From the NCBI RefSeq assembly GCF_001279005.1, contig NZ_LGCN01000029.1, positions 1 to 64,000 of the forward strand: a stretch of DNA of 64,000 bases, in the 5' to 3' direction. The position numbers and the translations under genes are program-made. Of the stretch, positions 26,399-35,390 are shown one piece after another. A model generated the notes under the pieces. The model did no database searches, was not told where the DNA came from, and saw only the letters and a program-made list of their open reading frames with translations. Positions within the stretch are counted from its first letter, which is position 1. Every line of letters begins with the position of its first letter. The stretch comes from Streptomyces caelestis. GTDB lineage: Bacteria; Actinomycetota; Actinomycetes; Streptomycetales; Streptomycetaceae.

Positions 26399-28167
26399 TC
26401 CCGTCCGACGCCGTGGCGCACCTGTCCCCCCACCGCTGGGCACGGGCCAACCGCCTCCTGATCCGCAAGGCGCTCGCCGAGTTCGCGCACGAGCGGCTCC
26501 TCACGCCGGAGGCCACCGGCGACGGCGGGTACGTCGTCCGCAGCGACGACGGCCTGACCCGGTACGCCTTCACGGCCACGCTCCGCGCGCTGGACCACTG
26601 GCAGGTCGACGCCGACTCGATCACCCGCCACCGCGGCGACACCGAACTCGAGCTCGCGGCACTGGACTTCTTCATCGAGCTGCGGAAGTCGCTGGGCCTG
26701 AGCGAGGAGATCCTGCCGGTGTACCTGGAGGAGATCTCCTCCACCCTCTCCGGCACCTGCTACAAGCTCACCAAGCCGCAGGTCCCGGTCGCCGAGCTGG
26801 TCGACGCCGGCTTCCAGGCGATCGAGACCGGGATGACCGAGGGCCACCCCTGCTTCGTCGCCAACAACGGGCGGCTCGGCTTCGGCGTCCACGAGTACCT
26901 GGCGTACGCGCCGGAGACCGCGCACCCGGTGAGGCTGGTGTGGCTGGCCGCGCACCGCTCGCGGGCCGCGTTCACGGCCGGCGCCGGGATCGCGTACGAG
27001 TCGTTCATCCGGCAGGAGCTGGGCGAGGAGACCGTCGAGGGCTTCCACGACGTCCTGCGCGAGCGGGACCTCGACCCCGGCGACTACCTCCTCGTCCCCG
27101 TCCACCCCTGGCAGTGGTGGAACAAGCTGTCCGTCACCTTCGCCGCCGAGGTGGCGCGCGGACACCTGGTCTGCCTGGGCGAGGGCGACGACGAGTACCT
27201 GGCCCAGCAGTCCATCCGCACCTTCTTCAACACCTCGCACCCCGAGAAGCACTACGTGAAGACGGCCCTGTCCGTCCTCAACATGGGGTTCATGCGCGGA
27301 CTGTCCGCCGCCTACATGGAGGCGACCCCGGCGATCAACGACTGGCTGGCCCGGCTGATCGACGGCGACCCGGTGCTGCGGGCCACGGGGCTGTCGATCA
27401 TCCGCGAGCGGGCCGCAGTGGGCTACCGGCACCTGGAGTACGAGCGGGCCACGGACCGCTCCTCGCCGTACCGGAAGATGCTGGCCGCGCTGTGGCGGGA
27501 GAGCCCGGTACCGTCGCTGGAGGACGGCGAGTCGCTCGCCACGATGGCGTCGCTGGTCCACGTCGACCACGAGGGGAAGTCCTTCGCGGGCGCGCTGATC
27601 GAGCGCTCGGGGCTCGCTCCGGCCGAGTGGCTGCGGCGCTACCTGCGGGCGTACTACGTCCCGCTGCTGCACAGCTTCTACGCCTACGACCTGGTGTACA
27701 TGCCGCACGGCGAGAACGTGATCCTCGTGCTGGAGGACGGGGTGGTGCGGCGGGCGGTCTACAAGGACATCGCCGAGGAGATCGCGGTGATGGACCCGGA
27801 CGCGGTGCTGCCGCCGGAGGTCTCCCGCATCCGGGTGGAGGTCCCGGACGACACGAAGCTGCTGTCGGTCTTCACGGACGTCTTCGACTGCTTCTTCCGC
27901 TTCCTCGCGGCGAACCTCGCCGAGGAGGGCGTCCTGGACGAGGACGGCTTCTGGGGCACGGTCGCGGAGATCACCCGCGAGTACCAGGCGTCGGTGCCCG
28001 AGCTGGCCGACAAGTTCGCCCGGTACGACATGTTCGCCCCCGAGTTCGCCCTCTCCTGCCTCAACCGCCTCCAGCTGCGTAACAACCGGCAGATGGTGGA
28101 CCTCACGGACCCGTCGGGCGCGCTCCAGCTGGTGGGGACGCTGAGGAACCCGATCGCGGGGTTCTGA
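26395..28167 (+). CDS. desD: NRPS-independent siderophore synthetase of desferrioxamine biosynthesis
   Basis: A 590-residue NIS synthetase (IucA/IucC type) that activates the succinyl-hydroxycadaverine carboxylate with ATP and condenses and cyclises monomers into desferrioxamines. Motifs are EISSTLSGTCYKLTK, TEGHPCFVANNGRLGFGVHEYLAYAPE (ATP-binding GHP-x-KxR-like region), LLVPVHPWQWWNKL, SIRTFFNTSHPEKHYVKTALSVLNMGFMRGLS, and the C-terminal FhuF-like part with YYVPLLHSFYAYDLVYMPHGENVILVLEDGVVRRAVYKD. ATG at 26395 overlaps desC. It ends before a hairpin terminator. Confidence 0.95.
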   Translation: MIPSDAVAHLSPHRWARANRLLIRKALAEFAHERLLTPEATGDGGYVVRSDDGLTRYAFTATLRALDHWQVDADSITRHRGDTELELAALDFFIELRKSLGLSEEILPVYLEEISSTLSGTCYKLTKPQVPVAELVDAGFQAIETGMTEGHPCFVANNGRLGFGVHEYLAYAPETAHPVRLVWLAAHRSRAAFTAGAGIAYESFIRQELGEETVEGFHDVLRERDLDPGDYLLVPVHPWQWWNKLSVTFAAEVARGHLVCLGEGDDEYLAQQSIRTFFNTSHPEKHYVKTALSVLNMGFMRGLSAAYMEATPAINDWLARLIDGDPVLRATGLSIIRERAAVGYRHLEYERATDRSSPYRKMLAALWRESPVPSLEDGESLATMASLVHVDHEGKSFAGALIERSGLAPAEWLRRYLRAYYVPLLHSFYAYDLVYMPHGENVILVLEDGVVRRAVYKDIAEEIAVMDPDAVLPPEVSRIRVEVPDDTKLLSVFTDVFDCFFRFLAANLAEEGVLDEDGFWGTVAEITREYQASVPELADKFARYDMFAPEFALSCLNRLQLRNNRQMVDLTDPSGALQLVGTLRNPIAGF

Positions 28168-28183
28168 CCCGCACAACAGGCGA

Positions 28184-28212
28184 GCGCCCCGGAGTACGGT
28201 CCCCCGGGGCGC
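28184..28212 (+). terminator. Hairpin terminator of the desABCD operon
   Basis: GCGCCCCGG pairs with CCGGGGCGC across an 11-base loop, 17 bases after the desD stop. Confidence 0.7.
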
Positions 28213-28308
28213 ACCGTCGGCACGGGGCCACGTGAACTCCGTTGCCCCGCAAGGGAAGCCGGATCGATCCGGACCACTCTCCCGCGGCTCCGGTGGAACA
28301 ATCCCCCC

Positions 28309-29193
28309 ATGGCGGAAATCATCCAGAAGGACGGCACCTGGACCTTCGACGGGGACGCCCTGCGGCTGACCCCCGGACGGGACAAGGGCGTCGGACTGCT
28401 CCGCAGGACCCTGGGTGAACTGGTGGTGCCGCTCAGGGCGTTGGCGGGCATATCGCTGGAGCAGGGCAAGCGGACCGGACGGCTCAGACTGCGGCTGCGC
28501 GACGGCGCCGATCCCCTGCTGCACGCGACCGGCGGCCGGCTCACCGAGCCGCACGACCCCTACCAGCTGATCGTCGACGCCGACCGCTACGGCGTCGCCG
28601 AGTACTTCACGGAGGAGGTCCGCACCGCCCTGCTGCTGGACCAGGTCCCCGCCGACCCGGTCACCGCGTACCTGCTGCCCGGCCCGTCCGTGCCGCTGTC
28701 CGTCTCCGCCGGGGACGGCACGGTCGGCTTCGACGGCGAGCGCGTCCGGCTGGAGTGGAACTGGAAGACGGAGGACGCCAAGGCCGCCGCCGGCGCCCGC
28801 ACCCTCGCGCTGACGGACCTGACCGGCGTGGAGTGGCAGCCGGCCGCCGGCCTGGAGAACGGCCACCTCCGCTTTCTCGTGCGGCACTCCCCCACCAAGG
28901 CGCCCGCCAAGTACGACCCCCACGCCGTGGAGCTGTGGGGCTTCAGGAAGGACCCGCTGATGGCGCTCGTCGCCGCCGCCGTCCAGGCCCGTCTGCCGCA
29001 CCCGGCCGCTCCCGCCGACGAGCGCCCGCGGGAGCTCGGGGCGGCACCGGTGCAGAAGGCCCCCGCCCCGGCCGAGGACGGCCACGACGCCCTGCTGCGC
29101 CGGCTGCGGGAGCTGGGCGAGCTGCACCGGTCCGGGGTGCTGACGGACGAGGAGTTCACCCTCGCCAAACAGGCGATCCTCAAGCGCATGTGA
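28309..29193 (+). CDS. DUF4429/SHOCT domain protein
   Basis: A 294-residue protein with two tandem DUF4429 domains (PH-like folds; IIQKDGTWTFDGDALRLTP and TVGFDGERVRLEWNWKTEDAK) and a C-terminal SHOCT domain (LLRRLRELGELHRSGVLTDEEFTLAKQAIL). The SHOCT segment is a short amphipathic helix pair of unknown use, perhaps for oligomerisation. No signal peptide or membrane segment is seen. ATG at 28309 lacks a clear Shine-Dalgarno, so a leaderless message is possible. It is monocistronic with its own terminator upstream and belongs to a common Streptomyces family of unknown function. Confidence 0.85.
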   Translation: MAEIIQKDGTWTFDGDALRLTPGRDKGVGLLRRTLGELVVPLRALAGISLEQGKRTGRLRLRLRDGADPLLHATGGRLTEPHDPYQLIVDADRYGVAEYFTEEVRTALLLDQVPADPVTAYLLPGPSVPLSVSAGDGTVGFDGERVRLEWNWKTEDAKAAAGARTLALTDLTGVEWQPAAGLENGHLRFLVRHSPTKAPAKYDPHAVELWGFRKDPLMALVAAAVQARLPHPAAPADERPRELGAAPVQKAPAPAEDGHDALLRRLRELGELHRSGVLTDEEFTLAKQAILKRM

Positions 29194-29278
29194 GCCGATC
29201 CTGAGCCCTGCCGGTGAGTCCTGCCCGAAATCGGGCAGGTTTCTTGCGAAACGGCCACCGGTACCTCAGGATCATCGG

Positions 29279-29536
29279 GTGCACGACGAACTCGTTGATC
29301 ATCTGACGCGGTCCACGCCCCTCAGCCGGGGCGAGGCGCTGCGCGTGGTCCAGGACGTGCTCGCCTACTTCGACGAGACGACCGAGGAGTACGTCCGTCG
29401 CCGCCACCGCGAGCTCCAGGCCCAGGGCCTGGTGAACGCGACGATCTTCGAACGGATCGAGGCGGACCTCAGATACCGCGCGGTGGCCCCGCCCGAGCTC
29501 TCGCTCCGGCAACTGCGCCGCATCGTCTACGGCTAG
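29279..29536 (+). CDS. Small conserved protein upstream of glmS
   Basis: An 85-residue helical protein (MHDELVDHLTRSTPLSRGEALRVV, then YFDETTEEYVRRRHRELQAQG, and IFERIEADLRYRAVAPPELSLRQLRRIVYG). GTG at 29279 lacks a strong site. It ends 12 bases before glmS, whose AGGA lies over its stop codon, so the two are probably cotranscribed. It is conserved next to this glmS in Streptomyces. Its function is unknown, and any effect on GlmS is speculation. Confidence 0.7.
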   Translation: MHDELVDHLTRSTPLSRGEALRVVQDVLAYFDETTEEYVRRRHRELQAQGLVNATIFERIEADLRYRAVAPPELSLRQLRRIVYG

Positions 29537-29547
29537 GAACTACACAT

Positions 29548-31365
29548 ATGTGCGGAATCGTCGGATACATCGGCAGGCGTGAGGTCACTCCCCTGCTGCT
29601 CGAGGGCCTGCAGCGCCTGGAGTACCGCGGCTACGACTCGGCGGGCATCGCCGTCACGTCGCCGAAGGCGTCCGGCCTGAAGACGGTCAAGGCCAAGGGC
29701 CGGGTGCGCGACCTGGAGGCCAAGGTCCCGGCGCGCTTCAAGGGCACCACCGGCATCGCCCACACCCGCTGGGCCACCCACGGCGCCCCCTCCGACGTGA
29801 ACGCCCACCCGCACCTGGACGCCGAGGGCAAGGTCGCCGTCGTCCACAACGGCATCATCGACAACGCCTCCGACCTGCGCCGCAAGCTGGAGGCGGACGG
29901 CGTCGTGTTCCTCTCCGAGACGGACACCGAGGTCCTCACCCACCTGATCGCCCGCTCCACGGCCGAGAAGCTGGAGGACAAGGTCCGCGAGACCGTGCGC
30001 CTCATCGAGGGCACCTACGGCATCGCCGTGCTGCACGCCGACTTCCCGGACCGCATCGTGGTGGCCCGCAACGGCTCGCCGGTCGTGCTCGGCATCGGCG
30101 AGAAGGAGATGTTCGTCGCCTCCGACATCGCCGCGCTGGTCGCCCACACCCGTCAGATCGTCACGCTGGACGACGGCGAGATGGCGACGCTGAAGGCCGA
30201 CGACTTCCGCACCTACACCACCGAGGGCACCCGTACGACCGCCGAGCCGACCACCGTGGAGTGGGAGGCGGCCTCGTACGACATGGGCGGCCACGACACC
30301 TACATGCACAAGGAGATCCACGAGCAGGCCGAGGCCGTGGACCGCGTGCTGCGCGGCCGGATCGACGACCGCTTCTCCACCGTGCACCTGGGCGGCCTCA
30401 ACCTGGACGCCCGCGAGGCGCGCCGGATCCGCCGCGTGAAGATCCTCGGCTGCGGCACCTCGTACCACGCCGGCATGATCGGCGCGCAGATGATCGAGGA
30501 GCTGGCCCGGATCCCCGCCGACGCCGAGCCGGCCTCCGAGTTCCGCTACCGCAACGCGGTCGTGGACCCCGACACCCTGTACGTCGCGGTCTCCCAGTCC
30601 GGTGAGACGTACGACGTGCTGGCGGCCGTGCAGGAGCTGAAGCGCAAGGGCGCGCGGGTGCTGGGCGTGGTCAACGTCGTCGGCTCCGCGATCGCCCGCG
30701 AGGCGGACGGCGGCGTCTACGTGCACGCCGGGCCCGAGGTCTGCGTGGTGTCCACCAAGTGCTTCACCAACACCACGGTCGCCTTCGCCCTGCTCGCCCT
30801 GCACCTGGGCCGCACCCGCGACCTGTCGGTGCGCGACGGCAAGCGGATCATCGAGGGCCTGCGCCGGCTCCCGGGGCAGATCTCCGAGATCATGGAGCAG
30901 GAGGAGGAGATCAAGAAGCTGGCCCTGGAGTACGCCGAGGCCCGCTCGATGCTCTTCATCGGCCGCGTCCGGGGCTACCCGGTGGCCCGCGAGGCCTCCC
31001 TGAAGCTCAAGGAGGTCTCCTACATCCACGCCGAGGCGTACCCGGCCTCCGAGCTGAAGCACGGCCCGCTGGCCCTGATCGAGCCGGCCCTCCCCACGGT
31101 CGCGATCGTCCCCGACGACGACCTGCTGGAGAAGAACCGCGCGGCCATGGAGGAGATCAAGGCCCGCAGCGGCCGGATCGTGGCGGTCGCCCACCAGGAC
31201 CAGGAGAAGGCCGACCACACGGTCCTCGTCCCCAAGAACGAGGACGAACTCGACCCCATCCTCATGGGCATCCCCCTCCAACTCCTCGCCTACCACACCG
31301 CCCTGGCCCTCGGCCGGGACATCGACAAGCCCCGCAACCTCGCCAAGTCGGTCACGGTCGAGTAG
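29548..31365 (+). CDS. glmS: Glutamine-fructose-6-phosphate aminotransferase
   Basis: A 605-residue enzyme making glucosamine-6-phosphate for cell wall and chitin-derived metabolism. MCGIVGYIG at the start gives Cys2 of the glutaminase domain (after Met removal); LEYRGYDSAGIA and TRWATHGAP follow. Two SIS sugar-isomerase domains carry HKEIHEQAEAV, GCGTSYHAGMIG, SQSGETYDVLA, and in the second FIGRVRGYPVAREASLKLKEVSYIHAEAYPASELKHGPLALI. The C-terminus reads AYHTALALGRDIDKPRNLAKSVTVE with the universally conserved KSVTVE. The start has AGGA nine bases upstream. Repeats follow immediately. Confidence 0.95.
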   Translation: MCGIVGYIGRREVTPLLLEGLQRLEYRGYDSAGIAVTSPKASGLKTVKAKGRVRDLEAKVPARFKGTTGIAHTRWATHGAPSDVNAHPHLDAEGKVAVVHNGIIDNASDLRRKLEADGVVFLSETDTEVLTHLIARSTAEKLEDKVRETVRLIEGTYGIAVLHADFPDRIVVARNGSPVVLGIGEKEMFVASDIAALVAHTRQIVTLDDGEMATLKADDFRTYTTEGTRTTAEPTTVEWEAASYDMGGHDTYMHKEIHEQAEAVDRVLRGRIDDRFSTVHLGGLNLDAREARRIRRVKILGCGTSYHAGMIGAQMIEELARIPADAEPASEFRYRNAVVDPDTLYVAVSQSGETYDVLAAVQELKRKGARVLGVVNVVGSAIAREADGGVYVHAGPEVCVVSTKCFTNTTVAFALLALHLGRTRDLSVRDGKRIIEGLRRLPGQISEIMEQEEEIKKLALEYAEARSMLFIGRVRGYPVAREASLKLKEVSYIHAEAYPASELKHGPLALIEPALPTVAIVPDDDLLEKNRAAMEEIKARSGRIVAVAHQDQEKADHTVLVPKNEDELDPILMGIPLQLLAYHTALALGRDIDKPRNLAKSVTVE

Positions 31366-31370
31366 GTCCC

Positions 31371-31620
31371 CCAGGCGCGCGGAGCCGCACCACCACGCGG
31401 CTCCGCCGCACGGACACACCAAACCCAGGACCCCCGCCAAGCCGGCAACGCCGAAGCAACACCCGCTTCCAGGCGCGCGGAGCCGTACCACCACGCGGCT
31501 CCGCCGCACGGGCACACCGAACCGGGGAACCCGGCCAAGCCGGCAACGCCGGAGCAACACCCGCTTCCAGGGGCGCGGGGCTGCACACCGACACGCGGCT
31601 CCGCCGCAGGGGCGCGACCA
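31371..31620 (+). repeat. About two and a half tandem copies of a 98-bp unit after glmS
   Basis: Units start at 31371, 31469 and 31567, with the third truncated. Each contains the hairpin GCGGAGCCG...CGGCTCCGC around CACCACCACG-like loops and the block AAGCCGGCAACGCCG...CAACACCCGCTTCCAGG. Small differences between copies show some age. They lie between the glmS stop and the convergent universal stress protein gene and may serve as a terminator. No CRISPR-like spacer variation is seen. Confidence 0.85.
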
Positions 31621-31701
31621 GCCCTCTCACGCGCCCGCACAGGCCGCATCACAGGACGGGCCCCCACGTGCTGCCGGCCAACACCCGGGGCCCGTACCCC
31701 C

Positions 31702-32229
31702 TTACGGAATGACGACGACCGGCCGCTGCGCCCGCTTCGCCAGCCTCCCGGCGACGGACCCGAAAAGCCGCCCCACGAGCCCGTGGGTGGAACCCACGAC
31801 GATCGCGTCGGCGGCATACTCCCGCCCCACCTCTTCGAGTTCGTGGCAGATGTCCCCCCCACGCTCGACGAGGATCCACGGCACCTCGGCCAGATAGTCC
31901 GCACAGGCGAGCTCGAGTCCGAGCACCTCCGTGCGGTGGTCGGGGACGTCCACGAAGACCGGCGGTTCGCACCCCGCCCACACCGTGGTGGGCAGCCGGT
32001 TGGCGACGTGGACGATGATCAGGCCCGAACCGGAGCGCCGCGCCATGCCGATGGCGTACGCGAGGGCCCGTTCACTGGAGGTGGAACCGTCGAAGCCGAC
32101 GACCACACCGTGCCGGAACGCGGGGTCGCAGGGATGGCGCGACTCCTCCGCCGCCAGGGGTTCGGCCGCCGTGGGATCGGCGACCGACCGCTTGCGGTCC
32201 GCGGGTTCGAAGAATTCGTGACCGGCCAT
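31702..32229 (-). CDS. Universal stress protein (UspA family)
   Basis: A 175-residue single-domain USP. An N-terminal extension of about 40 residues, rich in Glu/Ala/Arg, precedes the fold: VVVGFDGSTSSERALAYAIGMARRSGSGLIIVHV (ATP site strand and helix) and the C-terminal GSTHGLVGRLFGSVAGRLAKRAQRPVVVIP, the G-2x-G-9x-G(S/T) ATP-binding motif. ATG at 32229. It probably binds ATP. Its gene is divergent from adpA with 811 bp between. Confidence 0.85.
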   Translation of the reverse strand: MAGHEFFEPADRKRSVADPTAAEPLAAEESRHPCDPAFRHGVVVGFDGSTSSERALAYAIGMARRSGSGLIIVHVANRLPTTVWAGCEPPVFVDVPDHRTEVLGLELACADYLAEVPWILVERGGDICHELEEVGREYAADAIVVGSTHGLVGRLFGSVAGRLAKRAQRPVVVIP

Positions 32230-33040
32230 GGCTGTCTCGGGGGTGTGATCCTTTGTGGGGACGACAGTGTGCGGCGGAGCTGTGTCCGGGAATTACCTTC
32301 CCGATCCCATACCCTCAAGGGTACGGCGGCACGCCTCCTGAGCCCAGGTCCCGCGCGTGCCGGCAGGCGGGTTCACCGGAGCATGCACGAGGGCCCACCC
32401 GTCACGCAATGGTTGCTGTCCCGTACAAGTGGTTTGCGCGGGGTTCACCTGCCGGTGGGAGCGAGCCGCCGCGAGGGGTCCGCCGCGGCCCCGCGGTGAC
32501 CGACGGCCCGGCCGCGCGCCGGCCCCGCGAGCCGTGCTCCGGGGCACTTCGGGCCCGCTGCCGTCCGGGAGGCCGGAGCCCTCGCGGGGCCGGCGCGGGC
32601 GGGCCGGAACCGGGGTGCGGCGGCGCCGGTGGCACGGCGGCGGGGAGACACCGGTCAACTGACCGGTTTCCGCGCCCCCGTCCGTATCTTTTCAGCCAAC
32701 TTCTGGCTTGTGTGAGCCCTCCGCCGCAGCCACCCCCCAACCCCCGTTCGACCTGCACGAAAAGGGTCCGCCGAGCCCTGCGCACCCTACGCGGATTGGC
32801 CACTGCGACAAGGCGCACTTCCCCACACGGCCCACGAGTGCAACGCTTCGTGATCGAATGCTTCACGCCAAGTTGCCAAGTCGACAATGCGCCGGGTGGC
32901 GAACCGGCCACCGGCGCGCGACGGGACACAGTAGATTCGATCTTGATGTCTTACGGCGGGGGACTCGTGCAGGACCGAGGGGAAACGTGCAGGAGCGACA
33001 CAACCGAGGAGCCGCGACCACCGAGGGGGGCTTAGCAGTC
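32230..33040. promoter_or_regulatory. Long intergenic region between the USP gene and adpA
   Basis: 811 bp hold no credible gene despite an open frame. At 32310-32323 the palindrome TACCCTCAAGGGTA lies in the USP promoter area. On the minus strand TTGAGG and TAATTC, 17 bp apart, could be that promoter's -35/-10. At 32861-32870 the complement of TGGCGTGAAG fits the AdpA-box consensus TGGCSNGWWY at nine of ten positions, consistent with known AdpA autoregulation. Elements closer to adpA would include its own promoter and a long leader, as in other Streptomyces. Confidence 0.55.
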
Positions 33041-34267
33041 ATGAGCCACGACTCCACTGCCGCGCCGGAGACGACGGCCCGGAAACTCTCCGGGCGCCGC
33101 CGCAAGGAGATCGTCGCGGTGCTGCTGTTCAGCGGCGGCCCCATCTTCGAGAGTTCCATACCGCTGTCGGTGTTCGGGGTTGACCGCCAGGACGCCGGCG
33201 TACCGCGCTACCGCTTGCTCGTCTGCGGGGGTGAGGAGGGCCCGCTGCGGACCACGGGGGGCCTGGAACTCACCGCGCCGCATGGCCTGGAGGCGATATC
33301 CCGGGCGGGCACCGTCGTGGTGCCGGCCTGGCGTTCGATCACCTCGCCACCACCGGAGGAGGCCCTGGACGCACTGCGCCGGGCCCATGAGGAGGGCGCC
33401 CGCATCGTCGGGCTGTGCACCGGCGCCTTCGTCCTCGCGGCGGCGGGCCTGCTGGACGGCCGTCCAGCGACCACGCACTGGATGTACGCGCCGACGCTGG
33501 CGAAACGCTATCCGTCGGTGCACGTCGATCCACGGGAGCTCTTCGTGGACGACGGCGACGTGCTGACCTCCGCGGGCACGGCGGCCGGAATCGATCTGTG
33601 CCTGCACATCGTGCGCACGGACCACGGCAACGAGGCGGCCGGCGCGCTGGCCCGCCGCCTGGTGGTGCCGCCGCGCCGCAGCGGAGGCCAGGAGCGCTAC
33701 CTCGACCGGTCTTTACCGGAGGAGATCGGCGCCGACCCGCTCGCCGAGGTCGTCGCCTGGGCGCTGGAGCACCTCCACGAGCAGTTCGACGTGGAGACGC
33801 TGGCGGCACGCGCGTACATGAGCCGTCGTACGTTCGACCGCCGCTTCCGCTCGCTGACCGGCAGCGCGCCGCTGCAGTGGCTGATCACGCAGCGGGTGCT
33901 CCAGGCGCAGCGCCTGCTGGAGACGTCGGACTACTCGGTGGACGAGGTCGCCGGCCGCTGCGGCTTCCGCTCGCCGGTCGCGCTGCGCGGCCACTTCCGG
34001 CGCCAGCTGGGTTCGTCCCCGGCCGCCTACCGGGCCGCGTACCGCGCGCGGCGCCCGCAGGCCGACCGGAACCAGGACGCCGAGAGCGCTCCGGGCGCCG
34101 CGGGATCCCTCCCGCCGGGCCAGCCGGGCCACGCGGGACCCCAGGCGCCGCCCGCCCTGCACCCGGACAGCCCGCTCCCGCACCAGTCCCGCCGCACGGC
34201 GGCGGCCGGCGCCGTGGGCCCGCCCGTGACGGCCTCGGCCTTCCCGGGCCAGCGCAGCGCGCCGTGA
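33041..34267 (+). CDS. adpA: Developmental regulator AdpA (BldH), bldA-dependent
   Basis: A 408-residue AraC-family master regulator of morphogenesis and secondary metabolism. The N-terminal ThiJ/PfpI/DJ-1-like dimerisation domain spans about residues 20-200 (IVAVLLFSGGPIFESSIPLSVFGVD, VGLCTGAFVLAAAGLLDGRPATTHW, VDDGDVLTSAGTAAGIDLCLHIV). The AraC DNA-binding domain follows (MSRRTFDRRFRSLTGSAPLQWLITQRVLQAQRLLETSDYSVDEVAGRCGFRSPVALRGHFRRQLGSSPAAYR). A TTA leucine codon at 33713-33715 (residue 225) sits between the two domains and makes translation depend on tRNA-Leu(UUA). The C-terminal tail is Pro/Ala-rich. A perfect palindrome terminator follows, and orn is next. Confidence 0.95.
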   Translation: MSHDSTAAPETTARKLSGRRRKEIVAVLLFSGGPIFESSIPLSVFGVDRQDAGVPRYRLLVCGGEEGPLRTTGGLELTAPHGLEAISRAGTVVVPAWRSITSPPPEEALDALRRAHEEGARIVGLCTGAFVLAAAGLLDGRPATTHWMYAPTLAKRYPSVHVDPRELFVDDGDVLTSAGTAAGIDLCLHIVRTDHGNEAAGALARRLVVPPRRSGGQERYLDRSLPEEIGADPLAEVVAWALEHLHEQFDVETLAARAYMSRRTFDRRFRSLTGSAPLQWLITQRVLQAQRLLETSDYSVDEVAGRCGFRSPVALRGHFRRQLGSSPAAYRAAYRARRPQADRNQDAESAPGAAGSLPPGQPGHAGPQAPPALHPDSPLPHQSRRTAAAGAVGPPVTASAFPGQRSAP

Positions 34268-34283
34268 GCCGACGACGGCGAAC

Positions 34284-34315
34284 GACGGGCCGGAGGCCAT
34301 GGCCTCCGGCCCGTC
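34284..34315 (+). terminator. Terminator palindrome after adpA
   Basis: A perfect 32-bp palindrome (GACGGGCCGGAGGCCA and its complement) lies 17 bases after the adpA stop and before orn. Confidence 0.8.
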
Positions 34316-34462
34316 CGGCGATCCGGGGCGAGGCCCGTTCAGGGCCGGAGCGGGGGCCCGGGGCGGCGGCCCCGTGACGTTCACCCCCATGCCGGGACAT
34401 CACGGGAACGCGCGCTTCACCGCCCGGTTCCGCACGGCACGGCGCCCCGTAAGGTGAGACAC

Positions 34463-35065
34463 ATGAACGATCGCATGGTGTGGATCGACTGCGAGATGAC
34501 CGGCCTCTCGCTGTCGGACGACGCGCTCATCGAGGTGGCCGCCCTCGTCACCGACTCCGAACTGAACGTGCTCGGCGAGGGCGTGGACATCGTTATCCGC
34601 CCGCCTGAGCGGGCCCTGGAGACGATGCCGGAGGTGGTGCGGGAGATGCACACCGCGTCCGGACTGCTCGCCGAGCTGGAGGGCGGCACGACGCTCCAGG
34701 AGGCCGAGCGGCAGGTCCTCGACTATGTGAGGGAACACGTCAAGGAGCCCGGCAAGGCGCCCCTGTGCGGCAACTCCGTCGGCACCGACCGCGGCTTCCT
34801 GCTGCGGGACATGCCGACCCTGGAGGACTACCTCCACTACCGCATCGTGGACGTGTCCAGCATCAAGGAGCTGGCCCGCCGCTGGTACCCGAGGGCGTAC
34901 TACAACAGCCCCGAGAAGAACGGCAACCACCGCGCCCTCGCCGACATCCGCGAGTCCATCGCGGAGCTGCGCTACTACCGCGAGGCCGTCTTCGTACCGG
35001 AGCCCGGGCCCGACTCGGACACCGCGAAGAAGATCGCCGCGAAGCACGTCCTGCCTGCTCAGTAG
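34463..35065 (+). CDS. orn: Oligoribonuclease
   Basis: A 200-residue DEDDh 3'-5' exonuclease that degrades 2-5-mer RNAs and linear pGpG, linking RNA turnover and cyclic-di-GMP. Motifs: VWIDCEMTGL (Asp9 and Glu11), PLCGNSVGTDRGFLLRDMP (second Asp), and NHRALADIRESIAELRYYRE (His and Asp of ExoIII). ATG at 34463 follows AAGGTGAG. It lies downstream of adpA, as in other Streptomyces where ornA is needed for growth and aerial hyphae. A tRNA-His follows. Confidence 0.95.
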   Translation: MNDRMVWIDCEMTGLSLSDDALIEVAALVTDSELNVLGEGVDIVIRPPERALETMPEVVREMHTASGLLAELEGGTTLQEAERQVLDYVREHVKEPGKAPLCGNSVGTDRGFLLRDMPTLEDYLHYRIVDVSSIKELARRWYPRAYYNSPEKNGNHRALADIRESIAELRYYREAVFVPEPGPDSDTAKKIAAKHVLPAQ

Positions 35066-35184
35066 GCGGATCGGGAGGCCGTGCGGGGGCGCCCCGGAAA
35101 GCCGTGCGCGAGCACCCCTTCGGACCCTGTACACTTTTTCTCGGCCGGTCGGGGAAGTCACTGACCTCAACCGACAAGGCCATG

Positions 35185-35257
35185 GTGGGTGTAGCTCAGC
35201 TGGTAGAGCACCTGGTTGTGGTCCAGGATGCCGCGGGTTCGAGTCCCGTCACTCACC
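35185..35257 (+). tRNA. tRNA-His (anticodon GTG)
   Basis: The cloverleaf folds completely: acceptor GTGGGTG pairs with CACTCAC, D-arm GCTC/GAGC, anticodon stem CCTGG/CCAGG around TTGTGGT with anticodon GTG, T-arm around TTCGAGT. The discriminator is C73 and a G at 35184 supplies G-1, both marks of tRNA-His. Confidence 0.97.
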
Positions 35258-35263
35258 CTCACC

Positions 35264-35302
35264 GTACAGCCGGTGACCTTGTTACAAGGTCACCGGCTGT
35301 AC
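35264..35302 (+). terminator. Terminator after tRNA-His
   Basis: A perfect 18-bp stem (GTACAGCCGGTGACCTTG and its complement) closes on the loop TTA, seven bases after the tRNA. Confidence 0.85.
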
Positions 35303-35390
35303 TCGTTCCCGCCACCGGGACGTCGGCGGACCGCCCTACGGTCGTCGGCGGACGGGCGCAGGGCCGTCCGCCGGCACAAGGGGAGGGCAC

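Noticed and set aside
23111..28167. Desferrioxamine cluster as a novel biosynthetic system
   Set aside because: desABCD with desEF is a well-described NIS siderophore pathway.
26014..29127. Very long minus-strand frame across desC, desD and the DUF4429 gene
   Set aside because: It is an antisense shadow caused by high third-position GC. The plus-strand genes have conserved motifs and overlapping starts.
31371..31620. Repeat array as a CRISPR
   Set aside because: Units are 98 bp with no short conserved repeat separated by unique spacers, and no cas genes are near.
32253..33035. Open frame in the adpA upstream region
   Set aside because: No homology-like motif, no ribosome binding site, and composition like non-coding sequence. 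It is better read as a regulatory region.
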